This document shows, in pieces, positions 1 through 12,200 of a DNA stretch of 64,000 nt. The stretch spans positions 22,588,001 through 22,652,000 of the forward strand of contig JAJNNQ010000040.1 of the NCBI GenBank assembly GCA_027886175.1, written 5' to 3'. The DNA is from Phylloscopus collybita (lineage: Eukaryota; Chordata; Aves; Passeriformes; Phylloscopidae). The notes under the pieces are model-generated. The model was given only the letters and a program-made list of their open reading frames with translations. It was not told the DNA's origin and searched no databases. The stretch's first letter is position 1. Every line of letters begins with the position of its first letter. Position numbers and translations under genes: made by a program.

Positions 1-78
1 TCTCAGGTGGACGAAGTGCACCCTGAAAACCACTCTTATGGGCATGGAGACCAGATACAGGCACATTGATCAGAGCTG

Positions 79-84
79 ACTTGC
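79..84 (-). other. ARFGEF3: GC-type 5' splice site of ARFGEF3 intron 22
   Basis: The donor hexamer reads GCAAGT after CAG. No GT donor near this point keeps the frame: the open frame runs only four codons further to a stop. CAG|GCAAGT fits the strong consensus known for the minor class of GC-AG introns. Confidence 0.85.
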
Positions 85-264
85 CTGGTCTTGCACGTCC
101 TCATCACAGAGCTCCAGCTGCATGATGCGCTCAAAGGGGCGGAAAAGCGCCTCGTTGAAGTGGAAGTGAGATGGCTCGTTCCAGTCCATCAGCACTTCGG
201 TGAGGATGTCATGGATGAAGGAGACAGCCTTCTGAGACACGTGTCTCTCCTTGTGACAGGCAGC
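85..264 (-). CDS. ARFGEF3: ARFGEF3 exon 22 (PP1-docking motif)
   Basis: 180-nt exon, residues 1212-1271, from [16 protein letters not shown] to [15 protein letters not shown] at 1223-1227 is an RVxF-type PP1 motif and corresponds to human 1228-1232, reported to bind PP1C. The acceptor is TTTTCCTGCAG. The donor is CAG|GCAAGT, a GC donor at the boundary expected from the human protein (next residues VVTSIGEL lie left of the window). Confidence 0.96.
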
Positions 265-3200
265 CTGCAGGAAAAGAAGTACTAGACTGTGTCCAAGCAA
301 AAAATTTGCTTTTAGTCAGACACTTTCAAGGAAGGTAAGCACTACACGTTACTGAACCTTCAAAACAGCTTCACCACTGATGTGACCAGGGACCCCACTG
401 TAATAGAAACAGGAGATTACTGCCATGGAAACAGATAACTGAGACTCTGAGTTGCCTGGAGGCCCACAGATGTATGAAAGTTTGCTGACAATTAAAAACA
501 CATAGAGCTAAAAATAAATACATCAAACACTAAGACCCACAGAACAGAACTTGCATGAAATGTTGTCCTTTGTTTGGATGGTATGACCATTTTTCCCTTC
601 AAAAGGTAGCAGCTGAGCTGTCTTTATGTGAGAAAAGAAAACCTGCATCCTTCTATGGGAAGAATTGCAAGGATGCAGACCTTGACTGAGAATACAGGCA
701 GATAGAGGAGTCACTTAGAGCCCATTGGGGTGGTTCAGTTTTTTCACCAGACACAATTTGCATCATATTGCAGAAGTCCAATACCCTGTCCCTGCCCCTT
801 CCAGTCACTTACAAGCACACTCCTTGGTGGCAGCATCGCAATATATGACACAGTGTACACAACACAGAGCAGATTTAACAATATTGAAAGCTGTTAATAC
901 ATTTTAAGAGCTATCAAGCCTTCTCCATCTTCTTCAGCTTTGTCGCTTTGTGCACACATTCCCATTTTTGTCCCCCATTCCTACCTCTACAAGGTGAGGT
1001 GCCACCAGGCTCCAGCAGCGCATGAGGTGGAGCAGTGGGCGGGACTTACTCCTTACAATTCTGAGCATGGCATCACCAAGCCGGAATAAGTGAAGTGCAC
1101 TTCTCCTGTCCTGTGTAGATTTTACTTCACCTACAAGAAAGTATAAGAATGAATGGAAGCTAAGCATCAGCTGCTCCTCCACTTCTAAATGTCTGAACTG
1201 GAATTAGAAATTATCGATAAGATGATGGATAAAGTGATTGATTATTGGTAAGCTTTAGTGGGGGCAAAAAAAGAAAAAAAAAAAACCAACCCAAAACCAA
1301 TGTAAAACACACTGGTAAATGTGGTAAAAAGGTAAAAGGACAGGAGATGGACCCAAGTTTAAAGTTTACTGAACATACTTTAAGTGATTACTTTTTTGCA
1401 AACATATGAAAGACAAAGACTTGGAAAAGTAGTGCAATAAAGTTAAGCAAGTAATTAAATAATTGATATTAAGACCCAAAATGGTAGTTACAAAAGGTTT
1501 TGGTGACATCTACAGGAAAGGTTATAAACTGCAAATTTTTTAGCTTGGGTATTTAATTTCATATTTCTTATTAAGCAAAGGATACAAACAACAGAATGTG
1601 AGAAAATGCTTTCCTGTTTCCCAGTCACTAATACTTGTTATCTCCTGTTGAAAGGGATTCATCTTCCATTGCTCTTATAACACTTGGAAAGACACTTCAT
1701 CCCCTCATTTCAAATACACTGGTGCTTTTATCTCTAACAAAAGGCGTAATCAGGGGACACAAAACTTTTAAAATAAAAAATAGCACCTAATTCCTTAATT
1801 TCAGTATTAAAACTACTGTTGACTGACCACTACATAATGTGGAAAGAGGAAATCTATTTATTAAAACTAAAGTTATGAATGTTGAGGTCTGGAGACAAGC
1901 AAGACTAAAAAAACCCAAAAACTTGAAGTGTGATACTGAGAAAAAGACAAGTAACACTTCAGGCAGAGAGGAAACCAATTAAATTGGAGACACAGATAAA
2001 TAACTGTGTCTGCCACAGGACAGAACAAAACATGTATGATATGAAAACCTAATGTAGCTTCTACAGGCACAGTAAAAATTTAAGTGAAGTTATCTTCCTT
2101 TGTGTTCTTCTGCTCTATCTGAGACAGTGATGAAAACAACAATTTACAGGCTTTGTACTGTGATGTACATGCTCTACTCTTGGGGAAAAGCAAACAGGAC
2201 AACTCCCACTGCTTTGTTTAACATTCTTTGTGTGCTTTGTTCCCTATCGCCCATTTCCTGAACCCTTCTGAGGTTATCCTGCTGTCAAATGTCAAACCTA
2301 AATCCACTATCTTAAGTCTAGATTGACCTAAGTTTCCATACTGGCCTGGGTTCAAAAACAGAGTTGTGATTATATATTGGCAGGCAATTAAAGTCCAAGA
2401 ACCAAATGAATGTCCTGTGATGTGTTTCAAAGCAGGTGTGGATGTGGTCCCTGTACAAAAAAAAGTACTCAATCTTTTCTAAAGACAAAAAATTGTTTCC
2501 TCAAGTCTAGTAAGAAAGATCTTACTAGACTACATACTGTGTTTTATTTATACCTTGAATTTTCAATTGGAAAAAAATTGTAGGAATACAAAGTTTTGTA
2601 AGCGGTACAATTGTATATAAAACACTCTGTACAGGATCTTCAGGTGATTTACCTGGCATTGCTAGTGAGTAATCAACTGTATCTGTGACTGAATGGAAAA
2701 GCTGGGCCTGAGAAGCCTTCTTGAGCTGGTAAAGGAAGCCTGCCAATGCCGTCAAGTTTAACTTGTCAGCAGCATCTTCAAAAAGCCTGTAGGTAAAGAA
2801 CAGAATCTAACTGAAAAATTCATGAGATGCAGACTTTAACGTGCATGTAAGAGGAAAACTCCTATCTGTTTGTGGCTTCATTGCCTGTCATGACACATGG
2901 GGCTGTTGAGGGCTTTTTCATTTATACAGTGCTGCAGCAAGACTTTGATCCAGAAGCTTTATTAATTGGAGGGTGGAAATTAGGTTGCTATGGGATCAAC
3001 CAGAACCCTTTCAAGACTCAACTACAGCTCTAAAATAGAAAGTCACTTTTTCAAGTTACCTTGATGCTATAAGCCATTCTTGAACCAGTAATCAAAAAAC
3101 CAGTTGAAACATGCCCAGCCATCACAACACAGATCATTGTAGCTTCACTGACTTTAGAGTTACACCAATTTGCTCCACCTGAAGTTACCAATCTAACTTG

Positions 3201-6200
3201 AAAAATAAATTAATTCAAATCTTAAACCTAAGGTAGCTGTACCTTAATTGCTATTTTGGAATATTTTGCTGATTTTGGCTGGGGTAGAGTTAAATTTTTT
3301 AACAGTGGCTAATATGGGGCTACGTTTTGCTTAAACAGTGACAAATACAAGCAAGAGTTGTCATTTTCACCTGCAAGGGCTCCTATGATTTAACATTTAA
3401 AATCTGTACACATCCGTACAAAACAGTAAATGTGGTTACACTGGAGGGGAGCTCCACAGAGACTACAGTGAAATTTCAAATAGTACAGCCAGAAAGTGAC
3501 AAAAATATGATCTTCTGTCATTGCTTTCCATGAAAATTTTTCTGTAGTCCTAAGAAACAAGGGATTAAGTCCTAATAAATATTTGCACTTATGTAAAAGG
3601 GTAGAAGTGAAAGCAGCATCATTAAAATGACAGTATTGCTGTTCTCTAATCCTCAGAACCAAGCTGTATTGTAAGCTTCCTAAATAAAAGGCATCTTTAT
3701 GCAAAGAGTCAAATTTCTACAAGCAGTTTATGCATTACTTCTGGCTCTGAATTTACACATAACACCTTCCTATGGGCAGAGATCAAGACGAAAAATGTCA
3801 GTTGGATCAAAAAGGTAACTCCAAGTATATAAACCCAGGAATTTTTCAACTCTAGCCTCGCTGCTTAAAAATAGCAGAAATAATATCAATTGGCAGACCA
3901 TGATGAAAGGACATTTAAGACAGCCATTCTGTGACCGTACTTAGTTCCCTTCCTCCTCTGAACACACTGGGGAAGCCTGATAAACTGTCCACACAGCCCT
4001 GACAGAAGCAGCTGCTTTCTGACTGACACTGATCTTGTCAATCAGTCCCTTCCTGTCAGGACATGACACCCCTTTACTTTGCTTAACTGAATACAACCTA
4101 TCAATTTACATGCAAGAAATAAATCCACACTCTCAGGATGCATTTGATTTGCTTGACATATTCACTGCTGTGCATAGATATACTCAGCTCAGTACTTTCA
4201 GGCACTGAAGAGATGAAAACACCCCAGGTCTTTTAGAAACTGCTGGTTGTGACAAACATGCAGCTCTCTTGTGAAACTGAAGCGAGTGGCTGCAAAAAAC
4301 AAAGATTAGACCCACTGCAGCACAAAAAGGGGCCATTTTGGTACTGCTTTGGGAAAAAGAATTCTGGTTCCTGACAGCAGTGCTTTTACCTGTCAGCCTG
4401 CGTGGAGAGCGTGAGAACAGCCTTGGCAGCACTGGTACCACAGAGCAGACTGCCTCCACGGAAGTCAAAAGCTCTGCCCTTACTGCTGTCCTTGATGAGA
4501 TCCTGGATAGAAACTGGCTGAATGACAGGATGGCTGCTGAGGGTGGTCTCTTGCTCAGGGGTCAGTGCCTGAGGAGCCTCCCCAGGCTCAGAGTCTGGGT
4601 GCAGCCCTGCAGGTGCTTGCTGTGGCTGGGTGATGGTAAGGGAGGGCTGGGCAGCACCATCACTGAAGTGGCTGTGCTCCAGCGTGCTGATGTACTCACA
4701 CACCCTGAGAACACACAGGAGAAGTGAAAAATTAATAAAGACCCCAAAACAACTCCTCTCTGCACTAATCACAGGACATTTTCCTGAAACTATAAACAGA
4801 TGATTTCTAACTCTCCAACTACACATAGATAACCTTTCTTTTTACATCTTTTGGCCTCCCATGTGCCTGGACAGCAAGTAGTTTAATGGAGGTGCCTGAA
4901 AAGCCCATTTAGGTTCCCAGGTCTGCCACAGTCTTCTGGTAACTTTCAAGCTTCTAAGCACTGATTTTGTCCCTGAATTGCTGAAAACAGCACCATCTTT
5001 TTTTTTTAGAGATACTGGTAGTTAATTCCCTCTGACACTGTTTATACAGAACATTCACAGAATCTGAAAAGCCCTTTTTCTCAGTCCCTTACTTTTAGGC
5101 AACATGGCTATTTTGGGAAAGCTGGTGAGTACCTGAATACATGAGGCCAACAGTCCTGATTATGGCTTCCCATCTCCAGACCCACATTAAGGACTGCATC
5201 CATACACAAAACATGAGCAGTGTGCAGGCAGACTCCCTGTACTTTCCCCATCTGCTCCAGTTTCTGCTCCACTTTCTGTTTCACTGCAGCATAAAAAAAG
5301 TTAAATAAAATTAGCTTCTTCAGTTTTTAAACAAACACTAGTTTATATTCAGGGTGATGCAAAGGATTACAGTCTGAAATCTATAAAAGACCATGAATTT
5401 TAGACCAAAAAAAAAACCAAAACAAACCAAATCAGAGAAATCCATTTCTTCCTAATAAAACTAAGGTAGCTTTAAAACTAAAATCCTTTTTGACTGATCC
5501 TATATACATTATAAAAAACAATGCTAGATTGACACCCTCCACCCCCAAATTCACATCCTGTTGCCCACAGAACAGTTGCAGATTGCCAGTGGTATTTCTC
5601 TTCAGAGATGTCCAAATGGATATTTATTTTTACCAAAATCTCCTTTACTATGGAAAAGAAATTGCATTTATGGATTTCATGTATTTCCATACAAAACATT
5701 TCACCAAAGAGCTCTTGTCAAAGCAAAACTAATCTTGATCTGAACTACAACCATTTGGATCTATTTATTTTTCCAAGAATCCTTGAAAAGCTTCGTTTTC
5801 ATGCTGCATTGGAATGGAAACAAGTTTTGAAGCTTTGCAAGCTTTCACAGAACAGATCTGTTGGCCTCTGGCCACTGCTGCTGCCTCCTCTTTGCATCAG
5901 CATAGTCTGGCCAACTCACTTCAGTCATGTCCAGCAAAACAGTCAAAAGCTTGTTTAAGCTCAGGCTTTTTTCAGTTTGGTTTTCTCTACCAAAACAGCA
6001 AATTTAAGTACCAAGCAGGGTCATTTGTGCAACACTGCATTTTGTTATGGTCTTCTTGCCATTAGAAATCAGACGTAACCAGAGAAATTTTGTGTACTTC
6101 TTCTCAACAGTCACTGGAGACAACAATTGACTTCAACTTCCACTGAAATGTTTGAAATGGTGGTATAGAGATGCAGAAACTTTTATATGCTAAAAAGGCA

Positions 6201-9200
6201 CCGTTTTTTATTCCATTTTAATTTAACATGATTCAGAAACAGTTTTAAATATCTGTTGATCATGACAAAAGATAATCAAGGATCTATTTTAGCCAGACAG
6301 GGAGAATGATGTGAACTCAGCCTACATTAACACCCAACACACAAAAACCCCCAAATAAGCTTTTTCTCTGATGCTCTCTGGTTGTACTAGTATCACAAAA
6401 TGAAAAATGCTGTTGGCTTATGCATTGTTCCACTGATTTCAGTTCCATATAGAACATAATTAGTGGGACATAATGTTAAGAACCTAGGACAGCAGGACAT
6501 GTACTGAAGACACACAACCCATGTGCCTCCAAGCAAGTGGTGCAGAGCAGAACAACAGAGGGAAATGCCACTACGTGTGGCAAAGTGCTTTCCAGTTGCA
6601 TCTTCGCAGGCAATATGAGATGAGGTAGGTAATTTAATCATGTAGTTACCTTGAGCTATAGCATCACTGGGTTCTTGGATTTCCTTTTCTTCTTTCTCTT
6701 CTTGGACACAGGAGGCCGCAGACATTTGGGCAAGAGCAGATGCACAGTTAGCAGCAACTCCTGTAGAGCAAAACCACAATTACTGTATGACCAATACTTC
6801 CTCCCCAATCCCATACAACCTCAACAAGAGGTAGGGTCAAGGAAAGTTGGATAGATATGTTTATGCTATAGGGCACTCTATGCATATTCCCACCATCCTC
6901 ATTCCTATGCAAAACTGGAGCAGGATGCTGCATTTCTTTCTCCCAAATTCCTTCAAGGAAAGTTACCATCCTATTTTATGACTTTGCCATGACATCCCTC
7001 ATGCAGCATTACCTAAAGCACAGCTCAGCCGGGCTGCCCTCCTCAGTCCATCCAGGCTCACGCAGATGGAGTCCTTCTCCTTTTGGTTCTGCTCTTTGGC
7101 TCCTTCTGCTCCCAAGATGAAGGCCAGCCCCTTGGAGCTGCCTGCCATGCGGCCAGTCAGTGGGGTGGACAAAGTGTCAATCAAGTTCTTCCAACAGCCA
7201 ATTAAAATATATCGGGCAAAAGCAATTCCTAGAGTGGAAAAAGCATTAATACTTTCTAGTTACTACTAGAAAATGACACAATTAATGGTAAAAAGCCAAG
7301 TCACATTTGTACTCTGCACGCTGAACTACCAATTCACGTGTACGATGTGCTGACAATTCTTTCTTTTTAAATTGTTATTCAACACAATTTATCTGCATAT
7401 GCTTTTGGTACATAACAACCCACTGATAGTAGACAGACTCATACTTGTAATACAGTCTTAGTACCTGCAACAACAGAATCATCTGTCTTCCGGTTTTGGG
7501 AAAGAGGAGATTGAGCTGAAGCAGATGCCATCAATTGGCCCCCAATTGCACTGCTGCCCAAGCCGTCGATGTCTGCCAGAACGTTAAAAAACATCAGATT
7601 ACTATTTGGCACACAGATGGTACAGGAAACCACGTCTTACTGGCTGTGTTCAACTAAGTACTAGCACTCCTGACTTCTCAGGTGTGCTTTTTTGTTACTC
7701 TTTCTGGCAGCCTTCTAAAGCCTTGGTATAAACATGAGCTGTGGCATCTTAGGATTTGCCCAGTATAACCAACGTTTTGTTGAACAGGGGAGATATCCCA
7801 CTCTTAAGAGCTCTCTCCCCCTCTTCAAGTTACACAGTGAACAGAACTTCTAGTAGAAATTTCAAGTTGTTTCTTACAGTTCAGAACTTACCACACACTA
7901 AACCTCTGCATTTCTTAGTATAGTATTTCAAATGTTGCTAAATTCTGTATTTGGATGTTATCAGACCTCTGTCTGAGTCCCCAAGATGCACTGGGATCCT
8001 ATGTCCTAAATGTGGGTTTTAGTAGACCTATGCATGCTCAATCTTAGCAAAAGAAATACAACCCTTTCTTCAACACAACAAAAGACCAGTTTCTCGCAGA
8101 GAGTTTAATGTTAGGGACACCAGGTTGATTTCCTTTCTAACAAGCCCCATCTCCACATCCACATCACACATCTGGGTACCATTTTTTTCCAAGTGTTTCT
8201 TTCATCTTCCCAGCTCAGTAGCTAAAAGTAACACTGAGCTCAATTCAATCAGCAAAAAACTTTCAGAGCAGTGCCCTTTGATCACCACTTAATGGCTTAG
8301 CTGAAGCGGGTGTTCTCCCTGCATACACTATTTTAATTACATACACATTAAAGCAGACAGTGCATTTTATATCAATACAGTATCATAGCCACCCTGCTGT
8401 CTTTCAGCTGACAAAATTTGATTTTTTTTCCCCTCAAATGAAGCTAACGATTGCTTTTAAGCACTTGTGCTCCAGGTTTTCAGCTTCTCTCTAGTGCCAT
8501 TTGGCATATCCCTGGCATAGCTCAAGTCTGAACCAAGGGGAGTCCAATCTGTGGAAGGCTTCCAGGATCAGATGCCACTATTTATATTTGTACTGCACCA
8601 CGGGCAGATTGAAATGGTTTTGCTATGACATCAAGAAAACAGCAGCCTTACTGTGTATCATTAACAAGTATCACGTCTACCAGAACTGAAGCTAACAGAA
8701 TCAAGAGATGTCTTCGTTCAGTGAACAAAACTACTCTCCCTGTCTCCCAGGGACAATTTTGATTTTTTTTTTAAAACCTATGCATCAAAACCACTCTGAT
8801 GAGCCAAAACAAACACTTAAGTACCTGCCACAGCTAGGTTTGGCTCCTTCTCTACTGATAATTCCATGAGACACCACATATTGCATGATGACATGCTGTT
8901 CTGTATGTAATACAATAAAGCAGCATGTCATTGTAGCTTGTTTTAGACACGTCTGGAAGTTAGCCTTGCCACCATAATATTCTACTGACCCGTCAGCATG
9001 CTGATAAGTGGAAGGCTGTGTTCCTCAGGGCTTCCCCAGTATCCAGCTTCCCCTAGCATGTTCCTTTCTAGTACCTGGTGGTACAGTTCTTCAACCCAGG
9101 CCTGGGAAAATACCATCAACACTCCACTGGACTGGACCTGCTTCATGAACTCCTTCTGCAGAGAACCATAAAAGTCAAATGTAAGAGAACAGTGTAAGCC

Positions 9201-12200
9201 CTACAGCATCAGCCCCCAGATCTACTTCTGAGTAAAAGACTGCAGATATAGAAATTAAGCTGTGGAAAGGGACTGCAACCTTAGAATTGTTAAGATCTTT
9301 AAGATCTTCATGTCCAACTGTCAGCACAGCACCATCACCACATTCACCATTAAACCATGTCTTGAAGTGCTCTACCCACATGTTGAATGCTTCCATGGGC
9401 AGTCTATTCCTCTTCCTTACAACCCTTTCCATGAAAAGAAATTTCCTAGTATCTAGTCTAAACCTCCCCTGGTACAACTTGGGATAATTTCCTCTAGTCC
9501 TGTCACTTGTTACCTGGGAGAAGAGGCCTACACTCAGCTCACTACACCTTCCTTTTGAGGAGTTGTAGACAATAAGAAGGTCTCCCTTGAGCCTCCTTTC
9601 CTCCAGGCTAAACAATGCCACCACCTTTAGCTACTCCTCATAGGACTTGGTCTCTAAACCCTTGACCAGCTTTGTTGCCCTCCTCTGGACTCTTTCCAGG
9701 ACCTCAGTGTCTTTCTTGTGCTGGGAGTCCAAGACTGAACACAGGATTTGAGGTGCAGCCTCACCAGCACAGGAATAATCCCTGCCCTGGTGGCCACACT
9801 ATTCCTGATACAGGCCACTGGCCTTCTTGGCCACCTGGGCACACGCACTGGCTCATGTTCAGTTGGCTCATCAGCACTCCCAGGTCTTTTTTCCCCAGGC
9901 AGCTTTCCAGCCACTCTGCCCCAACCTGTAGCGCCACCCTGGGTTCCTGTGACCCGAAGGTAGGATCTGACACTTTACCTTATTGAACCTCATACAACTG
10001 GCCATGCCCCATCAACCCAGTCTGTCCAGATCCTTCTGTGTCAGTGGAAAATGACATAAACATGAACAGCTCTCCCTTCCCCTACTGCAGTTAACACAAG
10101 ATGCAAATCAGAATGACAGTTCTTGCACAATGACAATGGGACATGCTGATCTCTTGCTGTTTCTGCGAGGTAGGAGTAGGATCTCAAATCCAATTAAAAG
10201 CAGTTGTGGCACCTAACACAGCCTGCCCAACAACTGGGCCCTTCTGCATTGAACAGTCATCACAGATGAACTGGTCTCCAACTATTTATCAGAAGGATCT
10301 CTAAGAATACTTTGGGCATGCTCAGGTCTGTTGCACACACTGAATCTTCTCGAGAATGTCATGAGTCACAGATCTGCACTTGATCTGTTGCAGAACACAT
10401 CAGAACAAAGAATTTGTTTTTGAGAAGATCTAGATTATAAATTCTCTTACACTGGAAGTTCAGCAATAATTATACATTTTGACACCAGTTTATTTTTTCC
10501 ATGTATCACAATTTATTTTTTTTTTCAGAAAACTCTGAAACAATGTCCCTTGGGCAACTACATGGATCCATGTTCTATAACTCACTGTTTTCAAAACGAT
10601 TTTTAAAAACTGAGGAAGGCTTCACGTTACTAAGACCTACTTATTTTTCACTTTAATTTCTCATGTCTTCATCTACAGAAATTCAAATCTAGTATTAGGC
10701 AAAAATACCCATTGCAAGATGAAGGTACGTTCATGCACATTATCAAGAGACAATACTTGCTGTATCACACGATGCTAATCTATTCTGAAAATAGTTTAAC
10801 CATCAAAATGACTGCGACCTTAATGACAATCAGTAAGCAGCATTCCTTCCCACCAAATCACAGTGTAATTCAGATGCATGACACTTATCATGCAAGATTC
10901 ATAAGCAGCTTGGAGAATGCTTCATTTGCAATTACTATTTCTCCACTTAGCAAGCAGCCTGAAGGCTTTATGTGTGGGCTGGTTTATGTGAAAGGAAGCA
11001 AAATAAATTCTCATTTTTTAAAAACAATTATCTCATTCTCCAACTCACCAGCAACACAGGGGCTTGGGCAGGCTTCTTCCTGTAGTAATCTGAGTTCGCC
11101 AATTTTAGGTTGAGCAGCAAAGTGTAATGGGATACCACATAGAGACTGTCTGCATTCATCAGAGTCTGGAAGTTGAAATTTAGGTTTCCCTCAAATCCTG
11201 GTGAGTGCATCATACCTAACAAAAACACCATGTGAGCTCTCATATTTTATACAGATTTTTCCCTGGAAAAAATATCAGAAACTATCCCTAGCATTTGGCA
11301 ACAACAGATTGCTAGAATAGTTAATGAATCATCAGTAGAAATTACCCTACTAAACATACTAGAATAGGGAATAGAAAAATAAGTAGTTCATCTAGAATGC
11401 AAGACAAACTGAACACTCCAGTCACAGTCCAGCAAAGCAACGTGCTAAATTTGAAATAAGCAAGGAGCACCAGCATTCATTGGGATGACTGTCAAGTATA
11501 AAGCAAAGGGCAGGATACATCTGCAATGCTAACTGGAAAAATGAGGTGGAAAGGAGCAGACCCAAAGCCTGTGTGCTTAACTGAGAATACACTGCACCAA
11601 ATGGTGCTAATGAGGCTTACAGCCCTTTAACCCCCCAGTAAACCTCTTCTGGCTAAGTCAGTTGCTGGATGGGGACTGGAGTGCTCTATACCTTGCAAGA
11701 TCAGTCTGTAATCATCATTCTCTCCATGGCCTAGAGGTATGTGGACAAATATCTGGGGCCAAGCTGGCTGGAACTAGTTACAACTCCAAGCCCTGTTTAT
11801 CTCACACAAGGCCTACTTTCTAAAAAGCTGAGCTCTTGCACTTCTGTCAGACCCAGAAACCACCTGTGAAGTACTCACTAGTACTGAAAACACTATTTGT
11901 ATGAAGCCTACAACCATGCTCAGTGGCACAATCCCTTCTTCCCATGGATGGTAAATAGCTGACCTACTGTAGAAAAATATCAATCAAGTATGAGCAAAAC
12001 CTAATTGAATCCCCATGATCTGTGGCTTGAACCATGAAAAAAACCAGAAATACCAGATCTACCTATGATTCACAATATTTCATGGTTTTCACATCAACTG
12101 TGAAATCCATTCATATAATGTCAATTAGGGAAGATTAAGAAGTCAGGTTTATCCTAAAGAAATGTTTGAAATGGAACAAAAACCAGCTTCCAAGGTTAGT

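Noticed and set aside
4338..4727. 129-codon + strand open frame
   Set aside because: It lies antisense over ARFGEF3 exon 19 and has no family resemblance; an antisense shadow of a GC-rich exon.
9175..9624. 149-codon minus-strand frame as a host gene
   Set aside because: Its text ([26 protein letters not shown]) is the decayed C-terminus of CR1 ORF2; it belongs to the retrotransposon fragment.
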